Assembly (NCBI GenBank): GCA_954871525.1
Contig: OX940868.1
Coordinates: 22,129,056-22,193,055 of the forward strand
Source: Parietaria judaica
Taxonomy: Eukaryota > Streptophyta > Magnoliopsida > Rosales > Urticaceae
Direction: 5' to 3'
DNA length: 64,000 bases
The notes beneath the pieces are model-generated. The model was given only the letters and a program-made list of their open reading frames with translations. It was not told where the DNA came from and did not search any database. Shown here one piece after another: positions 23,398-35,095 of the stretch. Positions within the stretch are counted from its first letter, which is position 1, and every line of letters starts with the position of its first letter. The position numbers and the translations under genes were made by a program.

Positions 23398-24991
23398 ATG
23401 GAGAATTTCAAAACCCGAATTCCGAAGCCGAGCAAATTGGAGGTCAGCGAAAGCGAAGATGAGGAAATTGAATCGTCCTCTGATGAAGACGTGAGTAATG
23501 ACATTGATTTGGTATTTTATATATATGTGTTTGACAATTTATGTATCTGTTTGTTTACATTGAGGTTTGTAGGAGGAGATAAAGCGCGAATTGGCCGACG
23601 TGACGTTCGAGGAACTTCAAAAGGCCCGCTCTAACGGCGCTCACTTGGTTGGCCACGATAAACCGAAAGAGATGAAAACCGGACGCGCCAATAAGAACAG
23701 GTGAGTTTTGCAATCGAACGGGTTTATTATGTCGCAAGCGCAAGCGACTAATTTTGTGTTTGATTGTGTGCAAAAGGCCGATGGAAGCTAGCTGTACGAA
23801 GCCGGTTAGTCGATATAGAGAGGTTATTCAAGCTCCTAAGAAGGTTAGATTTTGTGATTACGTACGGTTTTTCTGTTCAGTTTAATCGGCTACACTCAAT
23901 CTGCGACTTGTTGAACAAGAATCATCTCGTCCTTAATTTGTTTTTTCAGGTGATACGTGATCCGCGTTTCGAATCTTTATGTGGCGATCTAGACACTGAT
24001 GGGTAAGAAGAGACCTTTTTATGCACAGTACAAAGCATTTATGTTCGGGTTCTGAATAATGTTTTATAAACCTTCAGGTTTAGGAAGAGATACAATTTTC
24101 TTTACGAAGAAGACCTACCTGCGGAAAGAGAGGTGATCTTCTTTAACAATTTCGGTTTATATTAGGGCATTCGTGGCACTAGTACCAATTCTCTTTTTTT
24201 TTTTTTTTAAGTAAGGATAAGTATAGGCTTTTTTGGAACCTGTGGCATGCTATTATTGCTACTTTTTGCAAGAGAATTGGTACTTTTGCCGCTAATAACT
24301 ATGTATATTATTCTCTGTTTTGCTGAGATGTAATCCGGGTTTTGCAGGAACTGCGCAAGCAATTGAAGAAATCCCGTGACCCGAATGCCATTGAGGATAT
24401 TAAGAGCCGCTTATCTTTGATTGTGAGTTTAGTTTCTTGCTTACTATTTCTAATCGACGAAATTATATAGATAATTACATACATATTTATCAACTTTGTT
24501 TACATTCTCTACAAATCTTTTGCAGGACAAACAGCTGAATTCGAATTCAAGCAAGCGCAAAGAAAATTCGATCTTGACTGAACACAAGAGAAAGGAGAGA
24601 GAAGCAGCCAAGCACGGGAAAAAGCCGTTCTATCTCAAGAAATGTATTGATCTCGCTCTCTCGTATTTTCCAATATTTAATTAGTTTAAAATCCTTTGCA
24701 AAAGCTAACGTGAGTTTTTCTGATTCACAGCCGAGGTAAAAAAGCTTCGCAATATCGAGAAGTACAACGAACTCAAGGTGCGCTATTGAACTTTTCTCAT
24801 CAAGGAATGAAAATAATATGTACATAATTTTCTCTGAATTAACAACATTAATCTCTAAAAAACAACAAAATATTATGTATAATCAGGCATCGGGGCCGGA
24901 AAAACTCAACGCTTATATGGAAAAAAAGAGGAGGAAGAACGCTTCGAAGGATCAGAGACACATGCCGTATCGAAGACCCAACGGGGAATGA
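23398..24991 (+). CDS. RRP36: RRP36, rRNA-processing protein 36 homologue
   Basis: Nucleolar factor needed for early cleavages of pre-rRNA that yield 18S rRNA. Nine coding exons join in frame: 23398-23490, 23573-23700, 23777-23843, 23950-24002, 24078-24132, 24348-24422, 24526-24643, 24731-24777, 24887-24991. All introns are GT-AG; the product is 246 aa. The N-terminus is acidic (SESEDEEIESSSDED). The middle has ELADVTFEELQKAR and the conserved RDPRFESLCG with FRKRYNFLYE. The C-terminus is the family signature: KHGKKPFYLKKSEVKKL, then KASGPEKLNAYMEKKRRKNA and MPYRRP. The start is the first ATG of exon 1, and the length fits the family. A MITE sits in intron 5. The transposon-terminus array ends 100 bp upstream of the ATG, so the leader or core promoter abuts transposon DNA. 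Identification is very secure. Confidence 0.95.
24162..24300. mobile_element. small inverted-repeat MITE in RRP36 intron 5
   Basis: AGTACCAATTCTC on the left pairs with GAGAATTGGTACTTTTGCCG on the right, around a T-rich centre. The GGCAAAAGTACCAATTCT core is the same as in the 27.5-kb Mutator-like element, so the two are related. Confidence 0.6.
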
Positions 24992-26079
24992 ATGCAACAA
25001 GCTCACTTTTCTAAAGACTCAAAAGTCCGGCGATTTTGTTTTTCATCGACAATCTTGTTTCTTTGCGTCACGATGACATTCCGGTGCAGGCCAGTTATGA
25101 TGTAGCTTAAACAGACTTAAACTTGCTTTATTTAGTTCACAATTAATTATTTTACTAAATTCAATTGATGACATGTCAGTGTGAAAGCTTTTGTAATTTG
25201 GTGTGGTACAATTATGCACGATTATTTTGTGTTTTAACAAAAGAAAATTATATCTCTGACAAACTGGTAAGCGTGCTCAAAAGGTGACGGGATTTGTTTT
25301 GTTTTACTCTTAATAAAATAACTAATTCAACTATATTATAATCTCACTAGATTAATACCGGACAAATTAACAGTCTCAAAATAATTATTTTTGTAAGATC
25401 TTGACTTAATTAATATGATATATTTTTCTACGATAATTTAATAATTTGAGAAAATAATAAAATTCTCTAATCCAAACAATATTAATTTATAAAAAAAATT
25501 GCTTGGTAAGAATGAGTAACTAATTATTTGGCAAGGTATACAACTCTTGTACCGAAGATACGAAGGCTATTTTGGGAATCAATATCGAAGACTCATTTAC
25601 TCGGTTGAGTTGTTAAAACTTAAAACCTAATTATATTTATAATTGATCAATAGTAATTCATCAATATTAGCTATTTTTCTTTTGGACAAAAACTCATTAA
25701 GCATGAATTTAGTTTTATTTTTTTTAATCAAATTTATATAAGAAAGCTTTGCTTGCCACTTTGAGTTTAGTGAATAGTTTTGGTAACACACATTTTGTAA
25801 AGTTGATCATACAAAGAAAATCTTCACGTTTGAGTCCATAAAACTTCAATCTCACAGAAGCAAAAAAATTACAATACAAGCCTCAAAAATTAAATAAAAT
25901 AAATGTATGATTAACACTTATGTGCACACCTAAATCCCTATATATCTACTAATCTTACACATCTATAAGCCCACAAAAGAACCACTTAAAAACTTAAGCT
26001 CTTTCGAAAGCCTAATCAACCTCTCTAATCTTTGACTAATCTCGGCTTTGATCCTCTTACGCCAAAGGCTAATTGCAAT
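24992..26079. other. intergenic DNA between convergent RRP36 and F-box gene
   Basis: Holds the presumed 3' UTRs of both genes, which converge. The remainder is AT-rich; no other gene or clear element was seen. Confidence 0.6.
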
Positions 26080-27216
26080 CTAAAAGTGCATTAACCCCTT
26101 CTCCTTAAACCCGACTGGCCGTATTAACACCGAATCCAGACACAGCCCGCCTTTCGTGTGCGTGCAGTCGATCTGGGTCATCGAGAATTTTACCTTCGTT
26201 GCCTTCTGAGCGTTGACCTCGTCCACGACAAATTCCCCGACTTTGTACAGGTTCCACTGCCCCGGCTCGGTCAAGAAGCACTGCGAGGAGTCGCTCTGGC
26301 CGTCAGAAGTCTGGAGCTGGAATCTCACGGGCTTGATGTCCCAGCCATGGATGTTGTCGGTGTTGCAGATTCTCCGGCCGAACCTCTTCGAAGCTCTCCC
26401 CAGTAGCAGCCGGAAAAAGACGCTGTACTTCCCCGGTGGGAACGGGAATTCCACCTCCCCTTCGGCTTCAAACCACCAGATTTGCTGGAGATACGCCACC
26501 GTGCGGAATCTACGAATATTCAAAAACAAATTGATCAGAAATATTAATGAGATACAATTCCCATTTCAGTCTAATCTGCGTGCAGAAACCGGAGAACTCA
26601 CCGGGACTCTTCGGTCGAAATCCGGTTCCAATATCTCCGGTCGTCGATCCCGGTGATCGCTAAGCCCTTCGAAGAAACAGACAAGCAGACACAGCCAGTG
26701 CTCTTATCCAACCAAACTCTCTGCAATAAGCACAGAAATTCACATTTACATACACTCTGCATAATTAAAGAAACACTCTTTCTGTTTGGTTCCCGAGAAA
26801 TTCATCACCGAATCGGAAACCCCCAAATTTCTCAAACCTCGGAACAAACATCAAAATCAAAAGAAAGAAGAGTCGAAGAAATCGAATCGGACCTTGGCAC
26901 CATCGTCGAATTCCCGCGGGCGACAAAGCCTGGCGTAGATCTCTCTCTTTCCCCAATTCCTCTCGCGATCGCCCAAAACCTCCCTCACCAAAACCCTGCA
27001 ATTCGAAGGCAGCTTCGACTCCCAGACGGAATCGGCCCACGACGCGCCGCGAAAGGCGCGATTCAGGCCCGCGAACCGGCAGATCTCCGCCGGCTCCAGC
27101 CTCCCGACGATCTCCGCGACGCAGCCCTCCGGCAAATCGCCAAGACCCGGCTTCGAATCCGGTGGAGAGGACGAACCAGTCAGGTCGAAGCTGAAGAGAG
27201 AGAAAGCAGAACCCAT
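26080..27216 (-). CDS. PP2-A13: F-box protein with PP2 (Nictaba-like) lectin domain, PP2-A13 type
   Basis: Predicted substrate adaptor of an SCF ubiquitin ligase. The F-box binds SKP1/ASK, and the phloem-protein-2 domain is a lectin-like fold thought to recognise glycans. Three exons join in frame: 27216-26893, 26720-26602, 26509-26080 (minus strand), GT-AG introns, 290 aa. The F-box lies near residues 24-65: GLGDLPEGCVAEIVGRL, EICRFAGLNRAFRG, WADSVWESKLP. The PP2 domain starts at about 108: VWLDKSTGCVCLSVSSKG, ITGIDDRRYWNRISTEESRF, VAYLQQIWWFEAEGEV, HGWDIKPVRFQLQTSDGQ, SMTQIDCTHTKGGLCLDS. Length and exon pattern match Arabidopsis PP2-A12/A13 proteins. Exon 1 is GC-rich. The orthologue choice (A13) rests on the C-terminal motif and is less certain than the family. 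Confidence 0.94.
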
Positions 27217-27512
27217 GGATGGAGCCGAAGCGATGAGAAGCAAAGATCGCCAGAAGATTCCAAAGGTTTGAGCTTTGAACACAGACGAACAAGATTTTTC
27301 GTGTCTATATATACGCGTGCGTGTTGTTTTCGTACATCGACGCGTAACAGAGAGCTCTCTCTTGTCTGTTTGTTTCCCGAGAAAAATGAGCTTTTCATTT
27401 TGACGGAAAATCAACGTAAATAGCACCAAAACTGAAGGACCACACCATTAATTAATAAAAAAAATGAAGATTAAATACCAAAAATTAATTAATATGCCAG
27501 GGATTTAATTTA

Positions 27513-28055
27513 GGGTTAATCCCGGCAAAAGTACCAATACTTTCAAATAACGGACCAATAAGTTCCAATTCTTTTTTTTGCCCGGAAAAAGTTCTAATTC
27601 TTTAGTTTTGTGTCCCTATAGGTACCTCCGTAAAATATTTTGTCCTCCAACGTTACTCACGCCACGTCAAAGTTTTGGTTTTGTATTCCAATGCTTTTTT
27701 TACCCGAATAAAGTTCAAATTCTCTTGTTTTGTCTCCTCATATCACTTTCGTGAAAATTCCAAATCATGGATTATGCCGTTTTCGGCGTTGAATTAAAAA
27801 GTAATTTTTCTCCCTTTTAAGTATATATCCACGATTATCTTTGATCGTCCAACTTTCCGATCGCTAATTTTCTCCGGAAATGTGGATAAAATTTTGTAAC
27901 AGTGGCATGATTAAGAATGGAGGATGTTTTTTTTTTTCGGAGGTACCAACAGGGACACAAAACTAAAGAATTGGAACTTTGTCCGGGCAATAAAAAGAAT
28001 TGGTATTTATTGGTCCACTTTTTGAAAGTATTGGTACTTTTGCCGGGATTAACCC
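27513..28055. mobile_element. Mutator-like MITE with 118-bp TIRs and perfect 9-bp TSD
   Basis: The 543-bp element starts GGGTTAATCCCGGCAAAAGT and ends with its complement. The two 118-bp arms (27513-27630 and 27938-28055) match closely. The flanks are an exact 9-bp duplication TTTAATTTA (27504-27512 and 28056-28064). Long inverted repeats plus a 9-bp duplication indicate the Mutator-like superfamily. The interior is non-coding. It lies about 300 bp upstream of the F-box gene start, in its promoter region. Confidence 0.88.
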
Positions 28056-28064
28056 TTTAATTTA

Positions 28065-29334
28065 TTTAGTTAGGAGGACCAGAACGATAATTAATTGAAA
28101 ATGGAAAAAGACAACGAAGATAATGAAATCCACTAATTAAAAATATCTGTTTTGGATATAAATAGATAGAGAATGTGGATGTACTAGTTTTCTGTTTATT
28201 AGATTTTAGATCTTTTATTTAAATTAGTTGATCCTTTCTTTTTATATAATTTAAGCTTGTTTGGTAAATAATTTTCCATAAAAAGATTAATCATTATTTT
28301 GTGTGTCTTATCCAATATTTATTATGAATCATTTGGATCATAAATCATAATTATAATGCAATTTCCAAATATGTATTACCGTATTGTAATTTGGTTTATT
28401 AGTGCTTTAAAAACCGGGCACGCGAGGAGGTAACCCCAAATTGTGGATATACGGTTTAAAACCGATACACTTAGTTGTCATTTCATTAAAAGTCGCAAAT
28501 AAATCAAAAATTAATTGCATGCTACATAAAACCACTAATAATGCTTAAAACTTCATAAAATTCAAGACTCTATAATTTTTATTAAAGTTTTTATAAAAAA
28601 ATTATATATCTTACCAGTATTTTAAAATTTTATCATTAATTAAAAATATATGCAATTTATTCATCAATTTTACGGTCTATCCATTGATTTGCAGTCCACT
28701 TATGGTTGCCGTTCTTAATTATTTTTTTTTACTTAATTATTTTTTTTACGAAAACCCTATTAAGTTTACCCGTTATGCTGACAATATACCTATAAATTAA
28801 AGTTGTTGTTGATTTGCGAATATTGGGGCCATTTGAACTTTGAGTAACCTTTAGCTTAATTATTTATTATATTTTCATGATTTGATATCCTACGTGAAAG
28901 GGTCGAAGTGTCAAATTATATACACATGATCTGTCTCACATTATTGAATATATATTTAAAGGGAAAATTGCTAATTAATATTTAATTAAGTTTTAAGTGG
29001 GAATACAAATATATTTGCTTGGTCTATTTTGATGTTCTTTGAGAAAAATCTTAAATCAACCAAATATTATTAGGTCAAGCCTCTGCATCTTTTCTTCTGC
29101 ATAGCCCATATATATATTATAGATAATTATATACACATACATACATCAATATTGCCTATATTTTAACACTTCATTCTTTCCAATATAATATCTATTTCTA
29201 TATTATATATTATATATACGCAACGTCAGCTTTCAAAATGGAATCATATCTAATTTCTTTACACGTTGTGTGGTGTCACTTCTAATTTTGTTCCTTTTCA
29301 CATTGAAACAGAAACTAATTTAAAATATATTACG
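28065..29334. other. AT-rich intergenic DNA
   Basis: No supported gene or element. A mildly GC-richer phrase near 28414-28440 (ACCGGGCACGCGAGG) has no identified role. Confidence 0.5.
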
Positions 29335-29579
29335 AGACTAATAAATAAGAGAAATAGTACCAAATAATCAAATTAAAACATAAATTTAGTAAAATAGTTA
29401 AACTTTAGTTAATTTTGTAAACTAGCCAATTAACCATTTAAGTGAATTTCTAATTTGACTAGTTTATAAAATTAACTAAAATTTTATAAATAGTTAATTG
29501 GTTATTTTACAAAATTAACTAAAATTTAGCTATTTTGCTAAACTTATGTTTCAATTTGGCTATTACTCTTAATAGCCCT
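29335..29579. mobile_element. foldback MITE (about 245 bp)
   Basis: The left arm (ATAGTACCAAATAATCAAAT onward) and right arm (ATTTGGCTATTACTCTTAAT) are inverted copies over about 80 bp. The shared phrases are AACATAAATTTAG, TTTAGTTAATTTTGTAAA and CCAATTAAC. The whole element can fold on itself. The target duplication was not resolved. Confidence 0.75.
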
Positions 29580-30336
29580 ATAAATAAATACTGGTAAATA
29601 TATTAATATTAATATATTAACCGGACCTGTGTTGTCCAGGTGACCTAACATTAAAAAAATGGAACTATATGTTTTGAAAATCAAATACTAAATTTAAAGT
29701 CTAGAGCTTTATTATCTCTTTTATATCCCTATGACTTTTGTAAAGATTGCTTTTCCATTGATTTCGTGATACGTTTCAATACAAAGTTAATAAAAATAAT
29801 TATCAAACTAAGCACATGTTTTTTATATAGAAATCACTCTCTTATTTTCGATCTCTCAGTTTTCACATTTATTATTATTATTATTTATTACCGGATATAT
29901 TCTTTTTCGAAAAAGAATTGATCATAATGGACTTAATTTTCATAGGCACAGGTACAACCGAGTTTTTTTTTTTTTTTTTTATCTAGTTTGATAATGATTA
30001 GATTATAGAGATTTAACAGCGGTTTTTGTCTATGTTAATGGTTGACAAAAACAGGAAAACTAAAAATATTCTTAGTGTATGAATGATAGATAACTCTTAT
30101 TTTCAATCTTTTAGTTTCAATCAATATTACCGATTTTCTTTTTCAAAATGAATGAAGACTCAATTTTTTGCCGGTTTAGGTCATGAATTTGTAGTACAAT
30201 GTTTTATGATGACTAAGTTTTGTGTATTTCCTAATGTTTATGCATATATTTGATAACGTACTATCACCGAAACGAAATTTCACTAATATTTGGTACAAAT
30301 TCAGCAGTGATTTTTTTATTGCATGTTTTGAAGATA
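29580..30336. other. AT-rich intergenic DNA
   Basis: No gene found. Two related phrases containing 'ctcttattttc' and 'atctctcagtttt' (about 29840 and 30094) suggest an old local duplication. Confidence 0.45.
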
Positions 30337-31326
30337 GGGTAAACTGCGGCTAATGTACCAAATGTTTGATCTTTTACGAATTATGTATCGAATGTTTATT
30401 TTTGGTGGCTAATGTACCCAATGTTTGATATGTTAGATATTTTCGTGTTTTCCGTTAGTTGACCGTTATTAAGTTATCATCCTCTACATGTACACTTTTC
30501 GTATTTTTGACATAACTCACTCATTTTTTGTCCAAATTTTATGCACAAACTATGGTTAGAAATATAAGAGATAGATATATAACTTTGTTGTTTTAAGATT
30601 TGTAAAATAAGTTTTATAAAAATACAAAATTTCAAATACAACGTAAAATTAGACGTTAGTTTAGTACAAATCATTTGTTTCGAGCAAATTTTAATATATT
30701 TAATGACTTTATATGGTGAAATGTAAAACTAAAAATTTGTATATAAATATTTTTTCTTTCTAACGGGTGTTTATTTATAAATTTTGGATAAAAAAAGAGT
30801 GAGTTATGCCAAAAATATGAAATATGTGATGTGGAATAATCTTTCATATTTTTGGCATAACTTACTCATCTTTTGTCCAAAATTTATAAATAAACATCCG
30901 GTGGAAAGATAAAATATTTATCTACAACTTATTAGTTTTAAGTTTCATCATAAAAGTCATTAAGTATGGTAAAATTTTCTCGAAACAAATATTTTGCATT
31001 AAACTTACGTCCAATTTTACGTTGTATTTGAAATTTCATATTTTTATAAAACTTATTTTACAAAACTTAAAACATAAAAGTTGTAGATATATCTCTTGTC
31101 TTTCCAACCATATGTCATGCATAAAATTTGGACAAACAATGAGTGAGTTATGTCAAAAATACAAAAAGTGTGCATATATAGGAGGATAACTCTCTAACAG
31201 TCAACTAACGGAAAACACGAAAATATCTAACAGATCAAACATTGGAAACATTAGCTACCAAAAATAAACATTGAGTACATAATTCGCAAAATATCAAACA
31301 TTGGGTACATTAGCCGCAGTTTACCC
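30337..31326. mobile_element. 990-bp near-perfect foldback element, perfect 9-bp TSD (Mutator-like)
   Basis: Begins GGGTAAACTGCGGCTAATGT and ends with its complement, flanked by an exact 9-bp duplication TTGAAGATA (30328-30336 and 31327-31335). The two arms, each close to 490 bp, are inverted copies along their whole length and meet near 30835. An RNA read through it would form a very long hairpin. No protein is encoded. Terminal sequence and duplication length match the element at 27513. Confidence 0.9.
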
Positions 31327-31335
31327 TTGAAGATA

Positions 31336-31687
31336 TTATTAAAAGAAATAATGGAATTTGATTTATATATGTGTATGGATCCTTATGATTTATATACCAT
31401 TCCTTCAACACGATACTCTACATTCTAATTCTAACTTTTCAACTTATATATATACTTATGATTTACGTTACTACACTTATATGAAATCAAATTTATATTT
31501 TCTCACAAAATCGCCATCAAATACATTAATACAACATATATATATATATATATATATATGTAGAATGAAGAAAATAATTGGAATCACTCCTTTTCATATA
31601 AAGAGTGCATTTTTTAACTTTAAGTGAGTCATCGAACTAACCGAAAGAATATTAGAATTACATCCTCTTCACCGTCCCACCCGAGAG

Positions 31688-31729
<42 letters not shown>

Positions 31730-33368
31730 AGAATATTCTTACATTTGTGGTGATAATATATATGATGCAATATTATTATATACGTATACCAACACTTTTT
31801 CATTCACACTCAAAGTATAATGCAAGATGAATATGTAGTCGTCTTTTTGTCCTATATAAATCATCATTCCACTAAACACATTCACATGCAACAACGACTA
31901 TCATTAATTAATTTAGAGCACACAGTTGATGGTTATATGTTTCCATCTATAAATTAATCGATTAATTTTAGCTCAACGTCATTAAACTTTAAAAATTATA
32001 TATATATATATTAGATAGGTACGGAACACATTCTTTCCAACTAGCTTCCACGTAGGTTTTGTTTGATAATCGTCCATGTTAAGTTCCAATATAATAACGA
32101 GACAAGAATTGATTCGTCCATGTTAAATTCCAATAGTATATAAATATATAGAGAGAAATGCCAATTGCGAGTACAATCAGCAAAAGAAAAAGAAAAACTC
32201 AGTGTGTAATCGGTTGCATATACTTATAAGATGTGTGTTTTTGTGTGTGATATTGATGAAATGCTCTTGAACTAAACTATAATTAGTGTAATTAATTAAC
32301 TAATTATCTAAATTGATTGCTTACATTAATCCGCCTCCTATAGTTTTACAGTTTTACTTACATTTATCATTTCAAACTAAAAGTAACCAAAAAAAAATGA
32401 AATTTAACTCCAAATTCTCAAATTTGAATTAAGAGGGAGGCGTAAGAAAAAGAGAGAAAATAAAGAAAAGGCTAAGGTTTTCTTTTAAAGCGACTAATTT
32501 ATATCTCAATAAAAAAAAATATTTCTTGGAAAAGTCGCTCAATTTCAACAATTTACTCACAATTTTTTTTATTTTTTTTAGGGAAAAGTACGTGGATCTT
32601 TAGTTCTTTCCCATGAAAAAGTATAAAAAAACAAAGTTTGGAAATATTTTCTATTACCATAGAAATAGAAATGTAGAATATCAATGGAAAATCCACAGAA
32701 TATGATCATTGGCTGTAAGTATAACTATAGCAAAAGGTTTAAAATCGTTAATCACAACAAAAGTAAATAAATTTTGACCAACTGAGACGACATGAGTTCA
32801 AAGTGAAAACAAAGAGACAAAAATATACAAAGTAAAAAATATAAGGCGATACATTTTATGTCGAATTCAAATGAGAGAAGATTTTAAATAGTTGGATAAG
32901 CATATAAATATAAATGTGTATTACAAGTATGATTTAGTAGCATTATTCTTAAAAATTGACCAATGTTCGTCAAAAAAATATACCGCCTCATATTTATTTA
33001 CTTTAGATGGTTTTTGTTTTTGTTTTTTTTCACTTTGGACACCTACTAGCTGGTCAAAATTTAAGTATATTTCCCGCGATTATCCTTACATTTATTTGTT
33101 TGGGAAAATGGCGGCTCAAGTGTCAAAAGTCTTCCATTTGTCTTCATTAGGTTCCTATTATTTTTTCTACGACGGCAAAAATTCTCAAAACTCTTGTTTT
33201 ATCTCATCAATCTTCTTCGTCGACCTTCCGTCACTTTTCCGTCCACAACCGTTAATGAGCGCTACGTGTCACTCACAGAGCTCTCTAAGAAGACCCGGCG
33301 AGAAAGGAGCTTCTCAGAATGCCTCGTCGTTTCATGCATTGGTTAATGAACTTTTGGAACGTCAAGCC
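31336..33368. other. AT-rich intergenic DNA with TA microsatellites
   Basis: TA tracts lie at about 31535-31558 and 31691-31725. Between 32940 and 33095 there is a dispersed repeat phrase (CTGGTCAAAATTTAAGTAT and flanks), related to sequence near 35640-35755 and 53600-53720. The open frame at 32892-33443 is not supported as a gene: it is low-complexity at first and then overlaps the pseudogene in a wrong frame. Confidence 0.5.
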
Positions 33369-33800
33369 GGAGATGAAGCTCAACGGTTCTCCTTCGTGCT
33401 CGAAGGATTCTCCGAGTGCGGAGACCGATGCGGTCAGATCTGAACTTGCCATTTTGGTCTCAGTGCGAGCATCATATCCTTCCCTTCCACTGCGTCGTTC
33501 ATGTCGGGTTCTCGTCTCGGTAGCTCTCGACCCGGTCCAGATATCACTCGTGCCATCAATAGTGCATTTTTACGGCTTCAAGCTTAAAGTGCAAAAGAGG
33601 CTCACGAGGCAGATCGCGGAGTCCGTGTGTCCGTTCCTGGGCGGCGACATCATCGTTGTTGTGTAGGCTAGCCACACGTGCATGATTGCGCCCGGGATCA
33701 AAAAGTTCGGTAGCACTGTAGCAGCACAGCCATAGCCGCACTCAGCCGGTTCTCCACTGGTTCAGCGGCAAGAGCTTTGTTCTTGCAGGGGATTCCGTTC
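33369..33800 (+). pseudogene. GCH1: GTP cyclohydrolase I pseudogene (C-terminal domain)
   Basis: GTP cyclohydrolase I makes dihydroneopterin triphosphate, the first step of folate synthesis; plant enzymes have two tandem domains. Family motifs appear in order but in shifting frames. First come EMKLNGSPSC and SAETDAVRSEL, then, after a +1 shift near 33446, FWSQCEHHILPFHCVVHVGF. Another frame gives VHFYGFKLKVQKRLTRQIAE and LGGDIIVVV, then a stop where glutamate is expected, then ASHTCMIAPGIKKFGST. A last shift gives IAALSRFSTGSAARALFLQG. Several frameshifts and stops (for example TAG at 33664) rule out a functional enzyme. Upstream exons or the first domain are not seen. It is GC-rich against its AT-rich surroundings. 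Whether it is a retrocopy or a transposon-carried fragment is unresolved. Confidence 0.85.
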
Positions 33801-34639
33801 CATGCAGTACTGGCTGCAAAGACTGACGCTGCTCGACGTCGAATCCCGAGAATCGATTTTTGCCCGGAAGTTACGGCCGGAATGTACCATTGTCGAAATT
33901 GATTGTATGTGTAACTATAGCTTTGACCCGCATTGTATCTCGCGTGGCAGTCCATTGACTTCCAAGTGGCAAGTTAACTAAGGTCAGCCTCTTTAATCAA
34001 TTTTGGATACTATTATTTCTATTATTCCTCAATGGTATTATGACTAATTAGTTGATCTAAATTTGACTACTTTTACCGCCATTATCCTTATAGTATATAC
34101 CATTCTTCTCTACCAAACAAGAATGAAAACAACGGGTAACGATCTCAACTTTTTTTTATTATTAATATTATGCGCAGCTAAATATGATATATATATATAA
34201 GTAACGTGGTTATAAGCATTAAAATGTTCATAATTTATATATGTATATCACTATATATACGTATATATATCATAATGACATGTGTCTTTTACTTAATTAA
34301 CGTTGGGTGTGACGATTAAAAAATATCTCTAGTAAGTAAGCTTCATGTTATTTTGGCGTTTTACAGTTAGATGTCGTTTTCATACTACTGTCGTCGTTTT
34401 GTCCTTTTCCCACATTTATTGATCAAGTATGTTTCCTTCCATTTACAGGCTGTCGTTTTCAGCTTAAAGTCATTTGTCTCCCAATCAAGCTAATCTTATT
34501 TTCGACCGATATTTGTGGTAAAAATACTATAAAGTATCTTTTTGGCCGCATCATATTCAAAATTTTATTTTGTCATGGAAAGCTCTAAAAAACCAAAAAA
34601 GACTTGTTTTTTTTTTAAGAAACAATAGCTTTCAATAGA
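33801..34639. other. intergenic DNA
   Basis: The first 150 bp remain GC-rich and may be the eroded end of the GTP cyclohydrolase relic. Beyond about 34000 the DNA is AT-rich. Several GTCGTTTT motifs occur at 34370-34460. Confidence 0.45.
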
Positions 34640-35095
34640 TCAGAGAAGTAAATCCCTGTCAGAGTTTACAAGCCAAGAAGGACAAACGTCCGACGACAAA
34701 TCCGAAAGTAAAACGGAAAATCGGGTCTTGGCGAGACAATTGGCCACCCCGTTACAAGACCTAGGAATCCAACGGCACCCGTCAGTGGAGCCTACCGATC
34801 TTAACATCATGTCAATACTCGCAATGATTGGTCCTTGAAGACTATTTAGATGATTGTCATTGACAAGTCGGGTTGCACAGAGGCAATCGGACTCGACTTC
34901 CGAGACAACCCAACCTCGCGAGCGAACAAACTCCAATCCATGGAGTAAGGCTCTACTTTCGGCCGTCAATGCCATGTCGACATCTTCGAAGAGCCGAGTT
35001 GTTACCCCAACGACCTTTCCTCGGCAGTCCCGTACTACCCCTCCGACCGCCGCTGGGCCCGTCTTTGTGTCCCATGCCGCTTATTCACCTTTGTA
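34640..35095 (-). pseudogene. LINE-type RNase H (RVT_3) fragment
   Basis: On the minus strand the frame reads AWDTKTGPAAVGGVVRDCRG, then KVVGVTTRLFED, MALTAESRALLHGLEFVRSR, EVESDCLCATRLVNDN, and a CRWIPRSCNGVANCLAKTR segment. This is the plant RNase H-like domain usually found at the C-terminus of non-LTR retrotransposon polyproteins and in genes derived from them. The expected KVN start of the domain is present just upstream (about 35085), but a frameshift and an in-frame TAA separate it from AWD. No reverse transcriptase precedes it. It is a dead fragment of a LINE or of a derived gene. Confidence 0.8.

Noticed and set aside
26653..27423. 256-codon plus-strand open frame over the F-box gene
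   Set aside because: It lies opposite exon 1 and intron 1 of the F-box/PP2 gene, whose exons have clear domain motifs and splice sites.
32892..33443. 183-codon frame ending in the GTP cyclohydrolase relic
   Set aside because: The N-terminal half is translated AT-rich repeat, and the end is a wrong-frame reading of the pseudogene.
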